NCBI RefSeq assembly: GCF_005490985.1 | Contig: NZ_CP027869.1 | Location: forward strand, 2,356,001 to 2,420,000 | Direction: 5' to 3' | Length of the DNA: 64,000 nt | DNA from: Curtobacterium sp. SGAir0471 | Lineage (GTDB): Bacteria; Actinomycetota; Actinomycetes; Actinomycetales; Microbacteriaceae | Program-made: the position numbers and the translations under genes | Shown: in pieces, positions 30,431 to 39,280 of the stretch | Layout of the letters: every line of letters begins with the position of its first letter | How positions within the stretch are numbered: the stretch's first letter is position 1 | Notes under the pieces: generated by a model | What the model was told of the DNA's origin: nothing | What the model saw: the letters and a program-made list of their open reading frames with translations, nothing else | Database searches by the model: none

Positions 30431-30475
30431 CACCGCGCCTCCCGTCCGTCGTGGTGACGGGCAGGAGGCGCGGTG
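30431..30475. terminator. Hairpin after adhesin gene, family I-like
   Basis: CACCGCGCCTCCCGTC pairs with GACGGGCAGGAGGCGCGGTG (one bulge) around a loop of about 15 bases. The arm shares GCGCCTCCCGTCCGTC with the family I element at 59044. It follows the adhesin stop by 17 bases. Confidence 0.7.
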
Positions 30476-30492
30476 TGGGTGGGGACGTGCGG

Positions 30493-33400
30493 TCAGGCGC
30501 GTCCGCGGCGGCGGATGCCGCGTGCGAGGCGGGAGAGACCCAGCAGCATGAACCCGAGGACGACGAGGCCGCCGGCAGCACCTGCGAGCGGCGCCACGTC
30601 CGCGCCGGTGAAGGCGAGGTCGCGACCGGTGCCGTTCCCGGTAGCGAAGCCGTTGCCGTTGCCGTTGCCGTTGCCCGATCCGCCGCCGGTGCCCGCGCCG
30701 TTGCCGGAGCCTCCGGGCAGACCCGGCTGACCGGGCTGACCGGGCTGACCCGGCTGACCCGGCTGACCCGGCTCACCGGGCTGGCCCGGCTCGCCCGGCT
30801 GGGCGGCCACGACGACCACCGGCACGGACTGCGCGGCGGACGTGGCACCCTCGACGGTCTGCGTCACCGTGAAGGTGTGCGGCCCGACCACGAGGTCCAC
30901 GGACACCGACCAGGAACCGTCGGCACCGGCGGTCGTCACGACGGGGTCCCCGTCGTCCGTGCGGACCGTGACGGTCGCACCCGGGTCCGCCGTGCCGGCG
31001 ACCCGCCAGGTGGCGGTTCCGTCGGGACCGGCGGTCTGCCGCGCGCCCGGCAGGGGCGAGGTGACGGTCAGCGGGTCTGCGACCCGCACCGTGATCGGCA
31101 CGACCTGGGAGTCGGACGTGTCACCGTCGACGGTCTGGGTCGCCTGCAGCGTCCAGTCACCGGCGGGCACCTCCAGGAAGGTGACGCTCCAGCGACCGTC
31201 ACCGCCCGCCGTCGTCGTCAGGACCTGGCCGGTCGACAGCCGGACCTCGACCGCTGCATCGGCCGCGGCCGTCCCGGAGACCGGCACGGTGGTCGTGGCG
31301 TCCAGTCCCGGGGCCTCGAAGAGGCGGCCCGGGGTCGGGTCCGTGACGACGATGCCGTCCTCCTCCGCGGCGACCACGCTGATGCCGCTGGTCACCGGGG
31401 CCGAGGTGACCCCGTCGACCGTCTGCGTCGCCGACACGGTGTGGTCACCCACCGGGACGCCGGGCACGGTCACCGTCCAGGAGCCGTCCGCGCCGGCCTG
31501 CGTCGAGACCGTGGTGCCGTCGATGTCGACGGTGACGGTGGCTCCCGGCTCGGCGGTCCCGCTGACCGGCACGGAGACCGTGTCCTGGTCGGTCGGGAAC
31601 ACCTGGCCGTCCACGGGGGCGACCACCTGCAGCGGGGCCACGGCGGCGACGGTGAAGGCGACGTCGGGTGCTGCGGTGGTGGTGCCGTCCACGGTCTGGG
31701 TGGCCGACGCGGTGTGCGAGCCGAGTGCGACGCCCGGCACGGTGACCGCCCAGTCGCCCTCGTCGTCGGCCGTCGTCGTGACCGCGGTGCCGCCGTCGAC
31801 GGTGACGGACACCGCCGCACCCGGCGCCGCCGTGCCGCCGACCCGGACCGGGGTGGTGTCACCCACGATGCGGATCGTGCTCCCGGCAGCCGGCGTCGTG
31901 ATGACGACGGCGTCCTCGTCGGCGACGTCCACGGTCACGTCCACCACGACCGGGTCGGAGGTGGTGCCGCCGACCTCCTGGCCGACGGTGACCGTGTGGT
32001 CACCGGGACCGACACCCGGCACGACCGTGTCCCAGGTGCCGTCGTCACGGACGGGAACCTCGACCGGGTCGCCGTCGTCGACGACCACGGTGACCGTGCC
32101 GCCCGGCTCGCCGGTACCGGCGACGGGCAGGTCGACCGTCGGGTCGGCCGCCGGCACGGTGACGACCTGGTCGTCGGTCGGCGTGGTGACCGTCAGGGGC
32201 GCTCCCGCCTCGACCGTGAAGGTGTTCACGACCGGTGCCGAGGTGGACCCGTCGACCGTCTGAGTGGCGCGGACGGTGTGCTCACCCGTCGCGACGCCCG
32301 TGAACCGGAGGCTCCAGGTGCCCGCGTCGGTCGCCGTCACGGACTGCTCGTCGCCGTCGTCGAGGGTCACGCGGACCTCGGCACCCGGCTCGGCCGCTCC
32401 GGTCGCGAGGATGGTCGCGAGGGAGTCGTCCTGGGCCACCCGGACGGTGGACCCGTCGGCGGGTGTGGCGATGGTGAGCGGTGCCGCGACCACGACCTCG
32501 ATGCCGACCGTGACCGGCTGCGAGGTGGTGCCGCCGACCTGCTGGGTGACGCTGACGGTCGTGCTGCCCGCGGGGACCCCGGGGACGTCGACCTCCCAGT
32601 CGCCGTCCTCGTCGGCCTCCGTCGAGGCGTCGCGTCCGCCGCCGAGGTCGACCACCACGGTGGCGCCCGGCTCGGCCGTGCCGCGCACGGTCACCGTCGT
32701 CGTGGCGTCCTCGTCGGCGACCCGCACCTCGTCGCCGTCCGCGGGGGCGGTGATGACGACCGGCGCCGCCGCGACGACCTCGAAGGGCCGCTCGGCCGGA
32801 CTGGTCGAGGTGGACCCGCCGACCGTCTGCGTCGCCGTCACCTCGTGCTCCCCGACCGCGACGTCCTCGACGTCGACGCTCCAGGTGCCGTCGTCGCCCG
32901 CCGTCACGTCGACCGGCTCGCGGTCGTCGACGGTCACCGTCACCGTGGCACCCGGCTCCGCGTCACCGGCGACCGTGACGGTCGTGGTGGCGGCGTCGTC
33001 CGCGACGGTGACGGTGCCGTCCGGCTGACGGATGACGAGCTCGGCCGCGGCGACGACCGAGACCGGTCGTGTGACGGGAGCGCTCGTGGTGTCGTTCACC
33101 GACTGCGTGACGGAGGCCGTCCAGGAGCCCACGGGGACGTCCTCGACGGTGGTCGCCCAGGTGCCGTCGTCGCCGACGACCGTCCCGGCGGTGCCGCCGT
33201 CACCGAGGTCGACGGTGACCGTCGCCCCGGGCTCGCCGGTGCCGGCGAAGTCGACGTCGGTGGTGGCGTCGTCGTCCGCGACCGTGACGGTCGTGGCTCC
33301 GGCGGGTGTGGTGACGGTCAGCGGTGCACCGGCTCGCACCGACACCACCGCGCTGACGGGCGCCGACGTGATCCCGCCGACGACCTGCGTCGCCCGGACG

Positions 33401-36400
33401 GTGTGGTCACCGGTCGGCACGTCGGTGAACGTGTGGGTCCACCGTCCGTCGTCGCCCGCCTCGACCGTCGCCTGCTCGCCGGTGGAGAGCGAGACGGTCA
33501 CGGGTGCGCCCGGCTCGGCCGTGCCCGCGGCCACGACGTCCGCCGTGCCGTTCGCGTCGGCCACCGTGATGACGTCGCCGTCCTCGGGGCTGGTCAGGGC
33601 GAGCGGCTCGCCCGCCCGGACGGTGAGCGTCTGCTCCGCGCTGGAGGCAGTGGTGCCGCCGACCGTCTGCGTCGCGGTCACCGTCTGCTCGCCCACGCCG
33701 ACCCCACCGACGACGACCGTCCAGTCGCCGTCGCCGTCCGCCGTCGTGGCGGCCTCGGCGTCGCCGACACGGACCGTCACCGGCGCGTTCGGCTCGGCCG
33801 TCCCGGACACCGTCACGTCGCGCGTGGTGTCCGCGTCGGGGACGAGCAGGACCGCGCCGTCCTCGGGCGACGTGATGACCACGTCGTCCGCGGCCACGAT
33901 CGTGACGTCGCGCGTCACCGGGTCGGACGTCGCCGGGCTCGAGACGCCACCCGGCAGGGTCTGGGTCACCGACACCGGGTGGGTCCCGACTTCGACGCCC
34001 GCGAACGTGACCGACCACGAGCCGTCGGCGCCGACCGTGGTGGCCTGCCCCGGCGCTCCGCCGTCGATCGTCGCGACGATCGCGGCGCCGGGCTGCCCGG
34101 TGCCGGTGACCGTCACGTCGCGGGTCACGTCGTCGCCGGCGACCCGGATCGCCGCCGTGCCGGGAGCCGTGATCGCGAGGGGCGCGGCGACGTCGACCGT
34201 GAAGCCCACGGGCAGGGCGTCCGTGCTGACGCCGTTCACCGTCTGCGCCGCGTCGATCGTGTAGTCGTCCGGAGCGAGGCCGGTTGCCTCGACCGACCAG
34301 GTCCCGTCGACGCCGTCGGCGGTGGTCGACAGGTCGAGATCACCGACCGTGACCGTCACGGCTGCACCGGGCTCGGCGACACCACTGATCGTCACCGTCG
34401 CCGATGCGTCCTCGTCCACCACGACGAAGCGCGAGCCGGCGGCGGGGCTGTCGATGGTGATCGCGGTGCCCGGGACGACGGTGAAGTCCCGCGTCTCGGT
34501 GGGGCCGGTCGTGCCGTTCACGGTCTGCACGGCCTCGACGGCGTGCTGACCGGTCGCGAGCTGCACCGGGTCGAGCGCCCAGTTGCCCGCGGGGTCCGCC
34601 ACGACGTCGACCGGTGCTGCCCCGTCGACACTGACCGACACCGTCGCACCCGGCTCGGCGGTCCCACGGACCACGACCGACGCGTTGCCGGTGCTCGTGG
34701 CGGGGATGGCCTGCCCGTCGGTGGGGGCTGTGATCACGAGGTCGTCGCCGACCTCGACGGCGATGTCCCGCTCGATCGCGGGCGAGGTCTGTCCGCCCAC
34801 GGTCTGGGTGACCGACACGGTGTGGTCACCGGTCCCGACGCCCGGCAGGGTCACCGACCAGGTGCCGTCGTCACCGACGGTCGTCGTGACGGGCTCGCCG
34901 TCGTCGAGCACGACGTCGACCGCGGCCCCCGGCTGTGCCGTCCCGGTCACGGCGACGTCGACCGTGTCGTCGTCGTTCGCGACGACCGTGGTCGCGCCCT
35001 GTGCCGGAGCGGTCACCTGCAGCGGTGCGGCGGGGACGACCGACACGACCCGCTGCTGGGCGGGCGACGTCGTGCCGTTCACCGTCTGGGTGGCCGTGAG
35101 CGTGTACCGACCGACCGGCACGTCCGTGACCGTCGTGGACCAGTTCCCGTCGCCGTCGGCCGTGGTCGTGGCGGTCAGACCGCCGCCGATCGAGACGGAC
35201 ACGTCGGCGAGGGGCTCCGCGGTGCCGGTGACGTGCAGGTCCGTGGTGGAGTCGGCGTCGAGGACGGGCACGGTGGCGCCGTCCGCGGGCGCCGTGATCG
35301 TCAGCGGCGCACCGGTGACGATCTCGAAGGCCGAGGTCACGGGTGCCGAGGTGGCACCGGCGACGGTCTGCGTCGCGGTGATCGTGCGCTCGCCGACCGG
35401 CACGCCCTGGAACGTGGCCGTCCAGTTGCCGTCGCCGTCCGCCTGCGTGATCGCGGCGAAGGATCCGCCGAGGTCGACGGAGACGGACGCGTTCGGTGCC
35501 GCCGAACCGGTCACGGTGACCGACGTGGTCGAGGTGGCGTCCGCGACCGTCAGCACGGCGCCGTCGGCCGGGTCCTCGATCGTGACGCCGGGCACCGCCG
35601 CGACGGAGAAGTCACGGGTGACCGGTGCACTCGTCGTCCCGCCGACGGTCTGGGTCGCCGTGGCGGTGTAGTCCCCCTCGGGGACGTCCTCGACCGTGGC
35701 GGTCCAGGTGCCGTCGGCGTCCGCCGTCGTGGTCGTGGTCAGCTCACCGCCGAGGGTCACGTCGACCCGGGCACCGGCCTGGGCGGCGCCGGTGAGCACC
35801 ACGTCGCGGGTCTCCCCGACGAGCGGCAGCACCGCACCGGGTTCCGGCGTGGCGATGGTCAGCGTGCGTGCGGCCACGACCTCGAAGTCCCGCGTGACGG
35901 GCGCCGAGGTGGTGTCGCCGACGGTCTGCGTCACGCTCGCCGTCTGCTGTCCGACCGGGACCGCGTCGACGGGGACGCTCCAGACGCCGTTGCCGTCGGC
36001 CGTGCCGCTCGCCGCGACGGCGCCGATCGTCACGTCGATGCGGGCGTTCGCGGTCGAGGTACCGGTGAGGGTCACGGGCGCCGTGGTGCCGGTCGTGGTG
36101 AACTGCTGCCCGGCGGTCGGGGTGTCGATGACGAGCGGGCGCTGCGCGACGACCGAGAAGGTCTGCGTGGCGGTGCCGGCTGCGACACCGCCGACGGTCT
36201 GCGTCGCGGTGACGGTGCGGTCCCCGACCGGCACGCCGGTGAGGATCGCGGTCCACCTGCCGTCCGCGCCGACCGGAGCGTCGGCGGCCAAGGTGCCATT
36301 TGCGGAGAGCGCGATGGTCGCACCCGGCTCACCGGTGCCGCTCACGGTCACCGAACGGGTCGAGGTGTCCGTCGGGACGCTGAACTGCTGCCCCGCGGTC

Positions 36401-38073
36401 GGGCTCGTGATGGTCGGGGCGACGAAGGCCGTGGCGCGCACCGTCGAGGTGGCGAGGTCGACCGTCGCGGCGTTCGCCCCGGGCAGGATCCTGAGCTGGA
36501 CGGCGGTCACGCTCCGCGCTCCCGAGTCGGACCCGCGGGGGTCGCGGAAGCGGGGGTCGTCCTGCACGTTCACTCGGATGTCGACGGCTGACCGGACCAA
36601 CGCGATGGCAGGGGACAGCACGGTGGCCACTGCCGTGGTGGTCGCGGTGAGGGCACGGACGATCGTGGCGACACCGTCCGAGCCCACCACGGGTGCGAGG
36701 ACTCCGCCGACGGTCGGCAGGAGGGTGCTCACCACGAAGTTGTCGAAGATCGCTCCGATCGGCGTTCCGAGGAGACCCGAAGCCTGGATCTGGCGGGCCG
36801 GGTTCGGCGCGGTGCCGAGCACGTCCCCGAGTGTGGTGTTCACCACGAGGTTCAGCGCACTGATCGGCACGGTGCCCCCGATGGGAAGCGTCGCCTGCGC
36901 GTTCGCGGTCACCCGGACGGTGATCGGCGTCGCGTCGATGATCGGGACGATCGCCTGACGGATCCGCTCGGGCAGCTGCACCTGGAGGATGTTCGCGAGC
37001 GCCGTGTTGATGCTGTCCACGGTCGCCTGTGTGAGGACCGGCGTTCCGGGATCGAGGTCGTTCCACCCGGTGAGCCCGTCGAGGTCGACCGTGATGCGAC
37101 CGGTCGCGACGTCGAGCGTCACACCGTCCGACGTGACAGGGGTCGCGAGTGCCTGGTCGATCGCGGGGCGGAGGTCCAGCGTGGTCGAGGCGGAGACCTG
37201 GGTGCCGTTCAGCGTGATGACGCCGAGTGCACTGGCGATCTGCTGCAGCTGGGCCGTCAGTCCGCCCGCGACGCCGTTGAGCGTGCCGCCGGGAGCCACC
37301 GTGGCGTTGAGCTGGTCGGAGACTGCTCCGAGGTCGGAGCGGAGGCCGTCGGCGAGACCAGCGACCGCCGGGCTCTGCAGCGTCAGGTCGGCGTCGGCGA
37401 TGTCGTAGTCGGTCGTGGTCTGGACCGTCGCGCCACGCTGGGCGGAGATCGTCGATCCCAGCGCTCCGAGGCTGAGTTCGCCGTTCGCGAGGACGTCGTC
37501 CGCCCCGACCACGCCGAGGAGCTCGGTGAGGTCGAGGGTCGTCCGCTGCCCGGCGTCGTTGCCGGTCCCCACACCGATGCCGCCGTTCTCGGTGACGGCA
37601 CCGGCGGACGCGGTCGCTCCCGTCGTCGAGCTCGAGGCGTACTGACCGGCGACGCCGAGCGTCAGGATGCCCTGCGGTCCGAGCAGGTCGATGTCGTTGC
37701 CGAGTCCGACCTGCACGGCGCCGAGCGCCTGCAGGTCCACCGGCTGGCTGGTCGTGCCACCGCCGCCGGAGACACCCTGCGCGGAGTAGGCCCCCGCGAG
37801 CTGTGCGACGTCGTCGAGGTTGATGACCCCGCCGCCACGCAGCAGGACGCCCTCGGCCTCGGCGACGTCCGTCGGTGCCGCGGCAGCTGGCTGGATCGCC
37901 ACGGTGGCGGCGAGCAACGCCGTCACCGTGGCGACGACACCGCCGCGCAGGAGGAGGCTCCGGTCGCCGGGAGCTCGTCGTCGAGCCCGGTCCCCGTCGC
38001 GGGTGATCCATCGTGTCCAGTTGACCGCTCCTGCGGGTACGCGGGTACCCCGGAGCGACACGTGCCTGCGCAT
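30493..38073 (-). CDS. Giant LAxTG-anchored surface adhesin with Ig-like repeats
   Basis: A 2,526-residue secreted wall protein. A basic N-terminal region of about 40 residues precedes a signal helix (LLLRGGVVATVTALLAATVA) with likely cleavage after QPAAA. Residues 66-550 form a folded domain (AEGVLLRGGGVINLDDVAQL) like choice-of-anchor G family proteins. About 20 Ig-like repeats of roughly 90 residues follow, each with GxAEPGATVTV, DGxW and TATQTVxGTTSAPV. Then come ten PGQ/PGE triplets, a Gly/Asn-rich linker, the sortase motif LAFTG, a membrane helix and RRRGRA. ATG with AGGAAA upstream. Adhesion to plant or animal surfaces, or to other cells, is inferred. Confidence 0.9.
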   Translation of the reverse strand: MRRHVSLRGTRVPAGAVNWTRWITRDGDRARRRAPGDRSLLLRGGVVATVTALLAATVAIQPAAAAPTDVAEAEGVLLRGGGVINLDDVAQLAGAYSAQGVSGGGGTTSQPVDLQALGAVQVGLGNDIDLLGPQGILTLGVAGQYASSSTTGATASAGAVTENGGIGVGTGNDAGQRTTLDLTELLGVVGADDVLANGELSLGALGSTISAQRGATVQTTTDYDIADADLTLQSPAVAGLADGLRSDLGAVSDQLNATVAPGGTLNGVAGGLTAQLQQIASALGVITLNGTQVSASTTLDLRPAIDQALATPVTSDGVTLDVATGRITVDLDGLTGWNDLDPGTPVLTQATVDSINTALANILQVQLPERIRQAIVPIIDATPITVRVTANAQATLPIGGTVPISALNLVVNTTLGDVLGTAPNPARQIQASGLLGTPIGAIFDNFVVSTLLPTVGGVLAPVVGSDGVATIVRALTATTTAVATVLSPAIALVRSAVDIRVNVQDDPRFRDPRGSDSGARSVTAVQLRILPGANAATVDLATSTVRATAFVAPTITSPTAGQQFSVPTDTSTRSVTVSGTGEPGATIALSANGTLAADAPVGADGRWTAILTGVPVGDRTVTATQTVGGVAAGTATQTFSVVAQRPLVIDTPTAGQQFTTTGTTAPVTLTGTSTANARIDVTIGAVAASGTADGNGVWSVPVDAVPVGQQTASVTQTVGDTTSAPVTRDFEVVAARTLTIATPEPGAVLPLVGETRDVVLTGAAQAGARVDVTLGGELTTTTTADADGTWTATVEDVPEGDYTATATQTVGGTTSAPVTRDFSVAAVPGVTIEDPADGAVLTVADATSTTSVTVTGSAAPNASVSVDLGGSFAAITQADGDGNWTATFQGVPVGERTITATQTVAGATSAPVTSAFEIVTGAPLTITAPADGATVPVLDADSTTDLHVTGTAEPLADVSVSIGGGLTATTTADGDGNWSTTVTDVPVGRYTLTATQTVNGTTSPAQQRVVSVVPAAPLQVTAPAQGATTVVANDDDTVDVAVTGTAQPGAAVDVVLDDGEPVTTTVGDDGTWSVTLPGVGTGDHTVSVTQTVGGQTSPAIERDIAVEVGDDLVITAPTDGQAIPATSTGNASVVVRGTAEPGATVSVSVDGAAPVDVVADPAGNWALDPVQLATGQHAVEAVQTVNGTTGPTETRDFTVVPGTAITIDSPAAGSRFVVVDEDASATVTISGVAEPGAAVTVTVGDLDLSTTADGVDGTWSVEATGLAPDDYTIDAAQTVNGVSTDALPVGFTVDVAAPLAITAPGTAAIRVAGDDVTRDVTVTGTGQPGAAIVATIDGGAPGQATTVGADGSWSVTFAGVEVGTHPVSVTQTLPGGVSSPATSDPVTRDVTIVAADDVVITSPEDGAVLLVPDADTTRDVTVSGTAEPNAPVTVRVGDAEAATTADGDGDWTVVVGGVGVGEQTVTATQTVGGTTASSAEQTLTVRAGEPLALTSPEDGDVITVADANGTADVVAAGTAEPGAPVTVSLSTGEQATVEAGDDGRWTHTFTDVPTGDHTVRATQVVGGITSAPVSAVVSVRAGAPLTVTTPAGATTVTVADDDATTDVDFAGTGEPGATVTVDLGDGGTAGTVVGDDGTWATTVEDVPVGSWTASVTQSVNDTTSAPVTRPVSVVAAAELVIRQPDGTVTVADDAATTTVTVAGDAEPGATVTVTVDDREPVDVTAGDDGTWSVDVEDVAVGEHEVTATQTVGGSTSTSPAERPFEVVAAAPVVITAPADGDEVRVADEDATTTVTVRGTAEPGATVVVDLGGGRDASTEADEDGDWEVDVPGVPAGSTTVSVTQQVGGTTSQPVTVGIEVVVAAPLTIATPADGSTVRVAQDDSLATILATGAAEPGAEVRVTLDDGDEQSVTATDAGTWSLRFTGVATGEHTVRATQTVDGSTSAPVVNTFTVEAGAPLTVTTPTDDQVVTVPAADPTVDLPVAGTGEPGGTVTVVVDDGDPVEVPVRDDGTWDTVVPGVGPGDHTVTVGQEVGGTTSDPVVVDVTVDVADEDAVVITTPAAGSTIRIVGDTTPVRVGGTAAPGAAVSVTVDGGTAVTTTADDEGDWAVTVPGVALGSHTASATQTVDGTTTAAPDVAFTVAAVAPLQVVAPVDGQVFPTDQDTVSVPVSGTAEPGATVTVDIDGTTVSTQAGADGSWTVTVPGVPVGDHTVSATQTVDGVTSAPVTSGISVVAAEEDGIVVTDPTPGRLFEAPGLDATTTVPVSGTAAADAAVEVRLSTGQVLTTTAGGDGRWSVTFLEVPAGDWTLQATQTVDGDTSDSQVVPITVRVADPLTVTSPLPGARQTAGPDGTATWRVAGTADPGATVTVRTDDGDPVVTTAGADGSWSVSVDLVVGPHTFTVTQTVEGATSAAQSVPVVVVAAQPGEPGQPGEPGQPGQPGQPGQPGQPGLPGGSGNGAGTGGGSGNGNGNGNGFATGNGTGRDLAFTGADVAPLAGAAGGLVVLGFMLLGLSRLARGIRRRGRA
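30712..30803. repeat. Collagen-like PGx repeat
   Basis: About ten tandem 9-base units encoding PGE/PGQ/PGL triplets near the C-terminus of the adhesin, just before the wall-spanning linker. Probably a stiff or extended stalk segment and prone to length change. Confidence 0.85.
30815..36425. repeat. Array of about 20 Ig-like domain repeats
   Basis: Units of about 275 bases in one frame of the adhesin. All keep the G-(T/S)-A-E-P-G-A and W-S/T cores, but diverge enough at DNA level that no two neighbours look identical. This suggests an old array maintained by selection and not a recent expansion. Confidence 0.85.
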
Positions 38074-38184
38074 GCGTGTCCCGTTTCCTGGCAGGCTCGC
38101 CTGCCACCTGATCCTCGGACTCCCCCGCTGGTGAGACGGGAGAGGGTCGGAACCCTGGTTGGGAGTTCCTGAAGGTGATCTTTA
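38074..38184 (-). promoter_or_regulatory. Structured leader of the adhesin mRNA
   Basis: In transcript sense it begins after an AT-rich GTAAAGAT sequence (38177-38184, possible -10). It contains AGGGT-TCCG-ACCCT, a CTCCC...GGGAG pairing, and a strong GGCAGGC/GCCTGCC hairpin (38089-38105) just before AGGAAACGGGACACGC and the ATG. It does not match a riboswitch I know. Confidence 0.4.
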
Positions 38185-38289
38185 CACACGAACAGGAACC
38201 GCGCACGGCGTGACGGAAGATTTCACCGAGGAGCCGCTCGACAGCCGGGGCGGGAGGTCCAGGGAACGAAGAAGAGGGTCCCGGAAACG

Positions 38290-38386
38290 AAGAAGACTCC
38301 TCACGCACCCGCCAGAGCCCGGTTACCCTTGCTGCGTTTCCGCCCTGGGGGAGTTGGCCTGGATGGCGTCACGTGAGGAGCCTCCG
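38290..38386 (-). ncRNA. ffs: Small signal recognition particle RNA (4.5S)
   Basis: The minus strand carries the SRP core around CCCCCAGGGCGG, AAACGCAGCAAGGGTAA and CCGGGCTC, the conserved tip that binds Ffh. The ends pair as GGCTCCTCACG with CGTGAGGAGTC, closing a single long hairpin of about 90 bases. A T-rich tail (TCTTCTTCGTTTCC) follows. TAGACT at 38394-38389 is a good -10 about six bases before the 5' end. Ends are approximate by a few bases. Confidence 0.9.
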
Positions 38387-38421
38387 GAAGTCTACCGGAT
38401 GCTCCGGGCAGTATCGGACAC

Positions 38422-39096
38422 ATGAAGATCGCCATCGCCGGAGGACACGGCCAGATCGCACTGCTCCTCGCCCGCCTCATCACCGACGCCGGCCACGACG
38501 CCGTCGCGATCATCCGCAACCCGGCCCACGTGACCGACGTCGAGCAGCAGGGCGCGACGGCCCTGGTCGTGGACCTGGAACAGGTGGACGACGACGAGCT
38601 GGCACTGCGCCTCCGCGGCGTCGACGCCGTCGTCTTCGCGGCGGGGGCCGGGCCGAACAGCGGTGCGGAGCGCAAGGAGACCGTCGACCGCGACGCGGCG
38701 ATCACGCTGGCCGACGCGGCGGAACGGATCGGCATCCGCCGTTACGTGATGGTGTCGGCGATGGGGGCGGACTCCTACGACCGCGAGCGCGCGGTCGTGC
38801 CCGCCCGGTCGGAGGACGACGTCTTCCAGGTGTACCTCCGGGCGAAGTCGGAGGCCGACGCGAACATCCGGATGCGGAACCTGCGCTGGACGATCATCCG
38901 ACCGGGAGCTCTGCTCGACACTCCGCCGCAGGGCACCGTCCACGTCGGCCGGACGGTGCCCCGGGGTTCGATCCCCCGCGCGGACGTCGCGGCCCTCGTC
39001 CTGCACGCCCTGCTCGACGACACCGCGGTGGGTGTGCAGTTCGAGGTCACGAGCGGCAACACCCCGATCCCCGCGGCGCTGCACGCCCTGAGCTGA
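38422..39096 (+). CDS. NAD(P)-binding protein, atypical SDR
   Basis: A 224-residue Rossmann protein of the NAD(P)H-binding (NmrA/SDR_a5-like) type. The nucleotide loop is KIAIAGGHGQIALLLARLI at the N-terminus, then DAVVFAAGAGPNSG, RYVMVSAMGADS and LRWTIIRPGALLDTP. There is no obvious catalytic YxxxK as in classical SDRs. No Shine-Dalgarno is seen. It lies divergent from the SRP RNA and convergent with ackA. Substrate unknown; a stress or redox sensor role is possible. Confidence 0.82.
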   Translation: MKIAIAGGHGQIALLLARLITDAGHDAVAIIRNPAHVTDVEQQGATALVVDLEQVDDDELALRLRGVDAVVFAAGAGPNSGAERKETVDRDAAITLADAAERIGIRRYVMVSAMGADSYDRERAVVPARSEDDVFQVYLRAKSEADANIRMRNLRWTIIRPGALLDTPPQGTVHVGRTVPRGSIPRADVAALVLHALLDDTAVGVQFEVTSGNTPIPAALHALS

Positions 39097-39144
39097 CCCG
39101 CGCTGGGGACCGGCGCGCTGCTGCCGCGATACGCCGGCGTCGGC

Positions 39145-39214
39145 CCGAGACGCCGCCCGGTCGTCGAGACGCCCCCGGATCGGGCACCGTCTCGACGACC
39201 TGGCGGCGTCTCGG
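39145..39214. terminator. Long inverted repeat between SDR gene and ackA
   Basis: Twenty-seven-base arms (39145-39171 and 39188-39214) pair with one mismatch around a 16-base loop; the arms contain CGAGACGCCGCC and GGTCGTCGAGACG. It lies between convergent genes, so a bidirectional terminator is likely. The sequence is unrelated to family I. To its right, short CGGCACCG/GAACCGGCG units repeat up to ackA. Confidence 0.75.
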
Positions 39215-39280
39215 CAAGCCGGCACCGTCTCAGCGAACCGGCGGCACCTCGGAGAACCGGCACCGCCCCGACGGCGTCCC

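Noticed and set aside
30712..36425. Possible CRISPR array or transposon repeats
   Set aside because: The repeats are in frame, of uneven identity and encode Ig-like domains and PGx triplets; there are no constant repeats with unique spacers and no cas genes.
29713..36591. A 2,292-codon open frame on the plus strand
   Set aside because: It is antisense to dnaX and the adhesin; the translation is Arg/Gly/Asp-rich with no domain, as expected opposite high-GC coding sequence.
38074..38184. Cyclic-di-GMP or cyclic-di-AMP riboswitch upstream of the adhesin
   Set aside because: The conserved cores of both classes are absent; only generic hairpins are seen, so it is listed as a structured leader.
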